From contig DOUW01000535.1 in assembly GCA_003520365.1 (NCBI GenBank), positions 306-11,368 of the forward strand: DNA of 11,063 nt, in the 5' to 3' direction. The first letter of the stretch is position 1; each line of letters opens with the position of its first letter. Of this stretch, positions 5,886-11,063 are shown piece after piece. The position numbers and the translations under genes were made by a program. The DNA comes from Massilia sp. Its GTDB lineage: Bacteria; Pseudomonadota; Gammaproteobacteria; Burkholderiales; Burkholderiaceae_D. The notes beneath the pieces are model-generated. The model was not told the origin of the DNA, did not search any database, and saw nothing but the letters and a program-made list of their open reading frames with translations.

Positions 5886-5914
5886 TCTGCCACGGCAGAC
5901 AGCAGTGAGGGAGG
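5886..5914 (+). promoter_or_regulatory. pilM ribosome-binding site with an adjacent small inverted repeat
   Basis: GAGGGAGG at 5907-5914 is a strong SD 6 nt before the GTG at 5921 and settles that start. Just before it TCTGCC (5886-5891) and GGCAGA (5894-5899) form a perfect 6-bp inverted repeat with a 2-nt centre. As RNA the loop is too tight without opening a base pair, so a DNA-binding site is also possible. Confidence 0.5.
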
Positions 5915-5920
5915 TCGCTC

Positions 5921-7006
5921 GTGATCAATCTGGGGTCCCTGTTCGGAAAGTCGAGCCCGCCTTTGGCCGGGCTCGACATCAGCACGTCGGGACTGCGCCT
6001 GGTCGAGCTGGCCGACGCCGGCAAGGGCGCGCTGCGCCTCGAGCGCTACGCGTTCGAAGCGCTGCCGCGCGGCGCCGTGGTCGACGGCAACATCGAGAAC
6101 TTCGACCAGGTCGCCGATGCCGTGCGCCGCATCTGGAAGAAAAGCGGAACTCGCGCCCGTCACGTCGCCCTCGGCATGCCGCCGGGCGCCGTCATCACCA
6201 AGAAGATCATCCTGCCGGCCGGCATGGGCGAAGACCAGCTCGAAGTGCAGGTCGAGTCCGAAGCCAGCCAGTACATCCCGTTCGCGCTCGACGAGGTCAG
6301 CCTCGACTTCGACGTGGTCGGCCCGTCGGCCACCTCGCCCGAGGACATGGAAGTCATGCTGGCCGCCGCGCGCCGCGAGAAGGTCGAGGACCGCGTCGCG
6401 ATCGCCGAAGCGGCCGGCCTCACCGCCACCGTGATGGACGTCGAATCCTACGCCGCGCGCGCCGCATTGGAACGCGTTACCGGCAATACCGCACTGGCCG
6501 GGGCCAAGGCCGACGACAAGGTTGTGGCCCTGTTCCAGGTCGGCGCGACCATGACCTACGTCTCCTTCATGGTCAACGGCGACACCGTCTACGAGCGCGA
6601 GCAGCCCTTCGGTGGCCACACGCTGACCCAGGACATCGTGCGCACCTACGGCCTGGCCTACGAGGAAGCCGAGGCGCGCAAGCGCTCGGGCGACCTGCCC
6701 GAAAACTTCCGCGCCGACCTGCTGGCGCCCTTCATGGACAGCGCCGCCCTCGAAGTGACGCGCGCGATCCAGTTCTTCTACACCTCGACCCCTTACACCC
6801 GCATCGACCAGATCTGGCTTGCCGGCGGCAACGCGCTGCTGCCGGGCCTGGTCGAGCTGGTCGGCGGCCGTACCCGCATCCCGACCGCGCCGGTGGCGCC
6901 GTTCGAGGGCATGCTGCTGGCGCCCGGCGTGCGCGAACAGCAACTGCGCCAGGAGGGCCCTGCTTACCTGGTTGCCTGCGGCCTGGCCCTGCGGAGGTTC
7001 GGATGA
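5921..7006 (+). CDS. pilM: Type IV pilus assembly ATPase-like protein PilM
   Basis: PilM is the cytoplasmic actin-fold member of the pilus alignment complex and binds the PilN N-terminus. The 361 residues match the family. The N-terminus MINLGSLFGKSS and the first phosphate loop GLDISTSGLRLVEL (17-30) are typical. The second loop region is FQVGATMTYVSFMVNGDTVY (205-224), followed by REQPFGGHTLTQDI (226-239). The adenosine-side loop is IWLAGGNALLPGL (298-310). Position 206 is Gln, where I recall Asp in several PilM proteins. The GTG start has a strong SD at 5907-5914. The stop overlaps the pilN ATG (ATGA, 7003-7006). It is the first gene of the pilMNOPQ operon. Confidence is high from sequence pattern and gene order. 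Confidence 0.96.
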   Translation: MINLGSLFGKSSPPLAGLDISTSGLRLVELADAGKGALRLERYAFEALPRGAVVDGNIENFDQVADAVRRIWKKSGTRARHVALGMPPGAVITKKIILPAGMGEDQLEVQVESEASQYIPFALDEVSLDFDVVGPSATSPEDMEVMLAAARREKVEDRVAIAEAAGLTATVMDVESYAARAALERVTGNTALAGAKADDKVVALFQVGATMTYVSFMVNGDTVYEREQPFGGHTLTQDIVRTYGLAYEEAEARKRSGDLPENFRADLLAPFMDSAALEVTRAIQFFYTSTPYTRIDQIWLAGGNALLPGLVELVGGRTRIPTAPVAPFEGMLLAPGVREQQLRQEGPAYLVACGLALRRFG

Positions 7007-7629
7007 TCCGGATTAACCTGCTCCCGCACCGGGAAGCGAAGCGCAAGCAGAAACAGAAGGCCTTTGTCGCCATGCTGGTGCTCGGCGGCCTGCTGGGCGC
7101 GGCCGTGGTGCTGCTGGTCGGCGGCTGGAACGCCAGCCGCATCGCGATCCAGGAACAGCGCAACCTGGCGCTGAAGAACGAGAACGCGAAGCTCGACCGG
7201 AAGATCAAGGACATCGCCACCCTGAAGGAAGAGATCGAGGCCCTGAAGTCGCGCCAGCAGGCGGTCGAAGACCTTCAGGGCGACCGCAACCAGCCGGTCT
7301 ACCTGCTCGACGAACTGGTGCGCCAGACGCCCGACGGCGTGTTCCTCAAATCGGTCAAGCAGGACGGCCAGCGCGTGGTCCTGAACGGCGTCGCCCAGTC
7401 GCAGGAACGCGTGGCCGAGCTGCTGCGCAACCTGTCCGGCCAGTCGCCCTGGCTCGAGGCGCCCGACCTGACCGAGGTGAAGGCGGCCACCGTGACCCAG
7501 AACAAGGCCGCGCGCAAGGTCGTCGAGTTCACGCTGGCCGTGAACATCAAGCGCCCGCGCGAAGCGGAGGAAGGTGAAGAAGCCGACAAGCCGACCGCCC
7601 TGGCCGCGAAGAACGGAAGCAAGCCATGA
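7003..7629 (+). CDS. pilN: Type IV pilus inner-membrane protein PilN
   Basis: A bitopic inner-membrane protein of 208 residues. The cytoplasmic N-terminus holds the PilM-binding motif INLLPHRE (4-11). One membrane segment follows (about 21-42), then a periplasmic coiled-coil region (about 48-95) and a small ferredoxin-like domain (about 96-185) that pairs with PilO. The C-terminal tail after 185 is acidic (EAEEGEEAD at 187-195). The ATG overlaps the pilM stop, with GGAGG at 6993-6997, 5 nt upstream. The stop overlaps pilO in the same ATGA manner. Nothing is missing relative to the family; the acidic tail is the only odd feature. Confidence 0.95.
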   Translation: MIRINLLPHREAKRKQKQKAFVAMLVLGGLLGAAVVLLVGGWNASRIAIQEQRNLALKNENAKLDRKIKDIATLKEEIEALKSRQQAVEDLQGDRNQPVYLLDELVRQTPDGVFLKSVKQDGQRVVLNGVAQSQERVAELLRNLSGQSPWLEAPDLTEVKAATVTQNKAARKVVEFTLAVNIKRPREAEEGEEADKPTALAAKNGSKP

Positions 7630-8318
7630 ACATCGACCTGAAACAATGGAGCGCCGAGCTGTCGTCCCAGTTCGAGGGACTGCAGGGACGCCCGCCCGGC
7701 CTGTGGCCGCTGGCGCCGCGCCTGTTGTGCGCGGCCGGCGTGATGGCACTGGTCGTCGTACTCGGCTATTTCGCCTACTGGAGCGGCCAGTTCGAAGCCC
7801 AGGAACGCGGCGCGGCCCAGGAACAGAAGCTGCGCACCGCCTACAAGGACAAGATCGCGCAGGCGGTCAACCTGGAAGCGCTGCAGGCGCAGAAGCTGCA
7901 GGTCGACCAGTCGGTCGAGCGCCTGGAAAAACAGTTGCCGAGCAAGGCCGAGATGGCGGCGCTGCTGTCGGACATCAACCAGGCCGGCGTCGGCCGCGGC
8001 CTGCAGTTCGAGCTGTTCCGCCCGAACCAGACCGTGGTGCGCGACTACTACGCCGAGCTGCCGATCGACATCCGCATCAGCGGCAGCTACCACGACCTGG
8101 GCGCCTTTGCCGCCGACATGGCGCACATGCCGCGCATCGTCACGCTCAACAACATGGCGATCGAGACCAACAAGGACGGCAGCCTGAAGCTGGAGGCGAT
8201 CGCCAAGACCTTCCGCTACCTCGACGCCGAGGAACTGGCCGCGCAGAAGGCCGCGCGCCAGAAGGCGAAGGGCAAGGGCAAGGGCAAGAACAAAAGCGCC
8301 AAAGGGGACAAGAAATGA
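7626..8318 (+). CDS. pilO: Type IV pilus inner-membrane protein PilO
   Basis: A bitopic inner-membrane protein of 230 residues that heterodimerises with PilN in the periplasm and contacts PilP. It has a cytoplasmic head (1-31), a membrane segment of about 32-52, a coiled coil of about 56-105, then the conserved PilO core. The core runs LPSKAEMAALLSDINQAG (104-121), LPIDIRISGSYHDLGAF (145-161) and MPRIVTLNNM (168-177). The C-terminal tail beyond 207 is strikingly Lys-rich (KAKGKGKGKNKSAKGDKK, 213-230), encoded partly by a hexanucleotide repeat at 8268-8285. The ATG at 7626 overlaps the pilN stop and has GGAAG upstream (7615-7619). The gene overlaps pilP by ATGA. Confidence 0.95.
   Translation: MNIDLKQWSAELSSQFEGLQGRPPGLWPLAPRLLCAAGVMALVVVLGYFAYWSGQFEAQERGAAQEQKLRTAYKDKIAQAVNLEALQAQKLQVDQSVERLEKQLPSKAEMAALLSDINQAGVGRGLQFELFRPNQTVVRDYYAELPIDIRISGSYHDLGAFAADMAHMPRIVTLNNMAIETNKDGSLKLEAIAKTFRYLDAEELAAQKAARQKAKGKGKGKNKSAKGDKK
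8268..8285 (+). repeat. Three tandem AAGGGC units in the pilO tail
   Basis: AAGGGC occurs three times in a row, in frame, encoding Lys-Gly-Lys-Gly-Lys-Gly near the PilO C-terminus and followed by AAGAAC (Lys-Asn). Gain or loss of units by slippage would keep the reading frame, so tail length may vary between strains. Confidence 0.8.
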
Positions 8319-8851
8319 AGAAGACCCATGGCGCACTGCTGCTGACGATGGCCGCGCTGCTGGCCGGCTGCGGCGACAGCGACGTGCGCGAGGTGCGCAG
8401 CTGGATGGACCAGGTCAAGCGCGAAACGAAGCCGAAGGTGAAACCGCTGCCGGCCTCGAAGGAATTCATCCCCTACGCCTACAACCAGCAGGAGGCCGTC
8501 GATCCGTTCAGCACGGCCAAGCTGGCCGATGCCGGCCTGCTGGCGCAGGCGCGCAGCTCGCTGCAGCCGGACCTGGAGCGCCCGCGCGAGGCCCTGGAGG
8601 CCTACCCGCTCGACACCATGACGATGGTCGGCACCATGCAGAAAGGCGGCGCCAGCTTCGCGCTGCTGCGCATCGACAACGTCATCTACCGGGTACGGGT
8701 CGGTCAGCGCCTCGGCCAGAATTTCGGCCAGATCATGCGCGTGACGCCGGCCGCGGTGGACATCAGGGAAATGGTACAGGACGCCGGCGGCGATTGGGTC
8801 GAGCGGATATCGAAGCTGGAGCTGCAGGAAAGTAAGGAGACCGGGAAATGA
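8315..8851 (+). CDS. pilP: Type IV pilus lipoprotein PilP
   Basis: An inner-membrane lipoprotein of 178 residues linking the PilN/PilO dimer to the secretin PilQ. The signal peptide ends in the lipobox LLAGC, with the modified cysteine at position 19. A flexible, Lys/Pro-rich linker (about 31-60) leads to the DPF motif (63-65). The folded HR domain is recognisable from ERPREALEAYPLDTMTMVG (88-106), then ASFALLRIDNVIYRVRVGQR (113-132) and LGQNFGQIMRVT (133-144). An Asp follows the cysteine at +3 (C-G-D), not +2. The ATG overlaps the pilO stop, with AGGGG at 8303-8307. The stop overlaps the pilQ ATG. Confidence 0.95.
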   Translation: MKKTHGALLLTMAALLAGCGDSDVREVRSWMDQVKRETKPKVKPLPASKEFIPYAYNQQEAVDPFSTAKLADAGLLAQARSSLQPDLERPREALEAYPLDTMTMVGTMQKGGASFALLRIDNVIYRVRVGQRLGQNFGQIMRVTPAAVDIREMVQDAGGDWVERISKLELQESKETGK

Positions 8852-11019
8852 CCCCATTTGCAATGAACAGCGGCGCGGCGCGCATGCTGCCGGGCTGGCT
8901 GCTGCGCCTGGGCGCGGCGCTGCTGCTGGCGCTGGGCGTGCAGGCCGCGCAGGCGCAAGCCAATGCCATCGCGTCGATCACGGCCAACCAGCAGGGCGCC
9001 AACGTGGTGCTCAACATCGCCATGACGAACGCGCCGGCGAAAGCGCCGCTCGGCTTCGCGATCACCAACCCGGCCCGCATCGCGCTCGACTTCGGCGCCA
9101 CCAGCAACGCCACCGGCAAGAGCAGCCACGAGATCAACCTGGGCGACCTGCGCAGCGTGAACGTGGTGCAGGCCGCCGAACGCACGCGCCTGGTGCTGAA
9201 CCTGAAGCGCTCCGTGAACTACACGACCGCGATCGACGGCAAGGCCATCGTCGTGACCATCGATGGCGCCGGCGCCGGCGGCACGGCTGTCGCTTCCCAA
9301 GTTAGTACCGCGGCTGCGGCGGTGCAGCCGGCCGCGCGTCAACAACTGCGCAACCTCGACTTCCGCCGCGGCAGCAGCGGCGAAGGCCGGGTCGTGGTCG
9401 ACCTGCCGAACAACCAGGTCGCCGTCGACGTGCGCCAGCTCGGCAACCGGGTCCAGGTCGACTTCCTGAATACCGGCCTGCCGGAAGCGCTGCGCCGCCG
9501 CCTCGACGTGACCGACTTCGGCACCCCGGTAACGACCGTCACCACGGCGGCCCAGGGCAGCAACGTGCGCATGACCATCGAAGCGCAAGGCCAGTGGGAG
9601 CAGTCGGTCTACCAGAGCGAGACCCAGCTGGTGGTCGACGTGCGTCCGGTCAAGGAAGATCCGAACAAGCTGGGCGGCCCGCAAGGCTTCAACGGCGAGA
9701 AGATCAGCTTCGACTTCCAGAACATCGAAGTGCGCGCCGCGCTGCAGGCGGTGGCCGACATCTCGGGCCTGAACATCATCGCCAGCGATTCCGTCAGCGG
9801 CAGCCTGACCCTGCGCCTGAAGGACGTGCCCTGGGACCAGGCGCTCGACGTGATCCTGCAATCGAAGGGCCTGGACATGCGCAAGAACGGCACCGTGCTG
9901 TGGATCGCGCCGAAGGAAGAACTGCTGACCAAGGAAAAGCTCGAGCTCGAGCAGCGCGCCCAGATCTCCGACCTCGAACCGCTGCGCTCGGAAATCTTCC
10001 AGCTGAATTACCAGAAGGCCGAGTCCTTCCGCACCGTGTTCGGCCTCGACGCCAACGGCGCGCCGGGCGGGGACAGCCGCAACCGCGTGCTGTCCAAGCG
10101 CGGCAGCGCGATCATCGATCCGCGCACGAACCAGTTGTTCGTGACCGACATCGCCTCGAAGATCGAGGACATCCGGATGCTGATCCAGAAGACCGACGTG
10201 GCCTCGAAGCAGGTGCTGATCGAGGCGCGCCTGGTGGAGGCGAGCGACGGCTTCTCGCGCAACCTGGGCGCCAAGATCGGCTTCAACGACGCGCGCCGCG
10301 CGGCCGGCGGCGACCCCGGCTACGGCGTGGGCGGCGACAACCGCCTGGCGCTGAGCGGCAACATCCCCGGCGTCGGCGCCGTGACCGGCCAGGCCAGCGG
10401 CAGCACCTTCGACAACTCGACGCTGGTGAACCTGCCGGCGGCGGCGATCGGCGGCATCAACGCCCCGAGCATCGCCTTCAGCCTGTTCTCCTCGTCCGAC
10501 AACCGCTTCCTGAACCTGGAGCTGTCGGCGCTGGAAGCGGACGGCAAGGGCAAGATCATCTCCAGCCCGCGCGTGGTCACCGAAGACAAGATGGTGGCCG
10601 TGATCGAGCAGGGCATCGAGCTGCCGTACCAGGTCGCTTCGTCGAGCGGCGCGACCTCGATCGAATTCAAGAAGGCCAACCTGCGTCTGGAGGTGATCCC
10701 GCAGATCACCCCGGACGGCAACGTGGTGCTGGAAGTCGACGTCAGCAAGGATTCGAAGGGCGACGAGACGCGCGCCGGCTTCGCCATCAACACTCAGCAC
10801 GTGAAGACCAAGGTGATGGTCGAGAACGGCGGCACGGTGGTGCTGGGCGGGATCTACCAGCAGACCGAACGCAGCAACGAAAGCAAGGTGCCGCTGCTGG
10901 GCGACATCCCGTTCGTGGGCTACCTGTTCAAGACCCAGGGCCGCGAAAGCGCGAAGACCGAACTGCTGGTCTTCATCACGCCGAAGATCGTGGCCGACCG
11001 CATGACGGCCACGCGTTAA
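8848..11019 (+). CDS. pilQ: Type IV pilus secretin PilQ
   Basis: PilQ is the outer-membrane secretin through which the pilus passes. The 723 residues are normal for the family. It has a signal peptide with likely cleavage after A36 (AQA/QA) and two AMIN domains for peptidoglycan binding (about 40-140 and 166-268), joined by an Ala-rich linker. Next come an STN/N0 domain (about 284-345), a secretin N1 domain (about 382-450) and the secretin barrel (about 455-715). The barrel includes VLIEARLVEAS (456-466), IISSPRVVTEDK (570-581) and VPLLGDIPFVGYLFK (681-695). The ATG at 8848 overlaps the pilP stop, with AAGGAG at 8834-8839, 8 nt upstream. A later start at codon 6 would also keep the signal peptide. 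The TAA at 11017-11019 ends the operon as seen here. Confidence 0.97.
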   Translation: MTPFAMNSGAARMLPGWLLRLGAALLLALGVQAAQAQANAIASITANQQGANVVLNIAMTNAPAKAPLGFAITNPARIALDFGATSNATGKSSHEINLGDLRSVNVVQAAERTRLVLNLKRSVNYTTAIDGKAIVVTIDGAGAGGTAVASQVSTAAAAVQPAARQQLRNLDFRRGSSGEGRVVVDLPNNQVAVDVRQLGNRVQVDFLNTGLPEALRRRLDVTDFGTPVTTVTTAAQGSNVRMTIEAQGQWEQSVYQSETQLVVDVRPVKEDPNKLGGPQGFNGEKISFDFQNIEVRAALQAVADISGLNIIASDSVSGSLTLRLKDVPWDQALDVILQSKGLDMRKNGTVLWIAPKEELLTKEKLELEQRAQISDLEPLRSEIFQLNYQKAESFRTVFGLDANGAPGGDSRNRVLSKRGSAIIDPRTNQLFVTDIASKIEDIRMLIQKTDVASKQVLIEARLVEASDGFSRNLGAKIGFNDARRAAGGDPGYGVGGDNRLALSGNIPGVGAVTGQASGSTFDNSTLVNLPAAAIGGINAPSIAFSLFSSSDNRFLNLELSALEADGKGKIISSPRVVTEDKMVAVIEQGIELPYQVASSSGATSIEFKKANLRLEVIPQITPDGNVVLEVDVSKDSKGDETRAGFAINTQHVKTKVMVENGGTVVLGGIYQQTERSNESKVPLLGDIPFVGYLFKTQGRESAKTELLVFITPKIVADRMTATR

Positions 11020-11038
11020 GAGACAGCCGCAAGCAGGG

Positions 11039-11057
11039 CCGGCGCCGCGTGCGCCGG
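11039..11057 (+). other. Small GC hairpin after pilQ
   Basis: CCGGCGC (11039-11045) and GCGCCGG (11051-11057) form a perfect 7-bp stem with a 5-nt loop, 20 bp after the pilQ stop. The six bases after it show no T run and the window ends, so I cannot tell a terminator from a chance GC palindrome. In related genomes aroK commonly follows; no start is visible here. Confidence 0.3.
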
Positions 11058-11063
11058 TGACGT

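Larger units (their letters stand above)
5585..5920. other. Divergent control region between mrcA and pilM (336 bp, no gene)
   Basis: This is the only long gap between divergent genes in the window and is visibly richer in A/T than the flanking genes. It holds a candidate mrcA promoter (5611-5616), a candidate pilM promoter (5763-5791), a CCCGCGCGGG palindrome at 5861-5870, a 6-bp inverted repeat at 5886-5899 and the pilM SD. The pilM leader from the proposed start would be about 120 nt. I found no convincing small gene or riboswitch fold. Confidence 0.6.

Noticed and set aside
8704..10800. Long minus-strand open frame opposite pilP/pilQ, and similar frames opposite mrcA (3614-4378, 4595-5602) and pilM (5846-6943)
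   Set aside because: All mirror strong third-position GC bias of the real genes and lack recognisable motifs or proper starts.

Overview
The window looks like a chromosomal core region of a GC-rich betaproteobacterium, most likely an Oxalobacteraceae member of the Massilia/Duganella type. The basis is the gene order lysA-lptM / cyaY / PBP1A / pilMNOPQ, which I recall as typical of Burkholderiales, together with strong G/C third-position bias and the family-level look of the proteins. The genus is inferred, not shown. No rRNA, tRNA, CRISPR array, integrase or transposase gene was seen.

Left part (1-2421, minus strand): the lipoprotein gene lptM and lysA (diaminopimelate decarboxylase) lie 4 bp apart and read leftwards. 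A GC-rich hairpin follows lysA, then comes the 5' part of a multi-pass membrane protein (DUF4153-like) cut by the window edge. The Shine-Dalgarno (SD) sequence of that gene lies in the 3' arm of a perfect 8-bp hairpin. cyaY (frataxin-like) reads rightwards from a start only 39 bp from lptM.

Middle (2731-3244): the gap between the convergent genes cyaY and mrcA is the most unusual part. The last 20 codons of cyaY plus 148 bp of downstream DNA occur twice with a 233-bp period. Each copy carries a head-to-head pair of 24-bp palindromic repeats with a GTAG foot, the layout of a REP/BIME. A third, truncated repeat lies just before the duplication joint. A separate A/T-rich 15-bp perfect inverted repeat follows before the mrcA stop.

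Right part (3245-11063): mrcA (bifunctional penicillin-binding protein 1A) reads leftwards. Across a 336-bp divergent control region, pilM, pilN, pilO, pilP and pilQ read rightwards. These form the type IV pilus alignment complex: cytoplasmic PilM, inner-membrane PilN and PilO, lipoprotein PilP and the outer-membrane secretin PilQ. All four junctions in the operon are ATGA overlaps. The window ends 44 bp after pilQ.

The genes are well-known families and I see no new multigene system. What deserves a second look is noncoding: the duplicated cyaY tail with its BIMEs, the inverted repeat beside mrcA and the hairpin over the DUF4153 ribosome-binding site.
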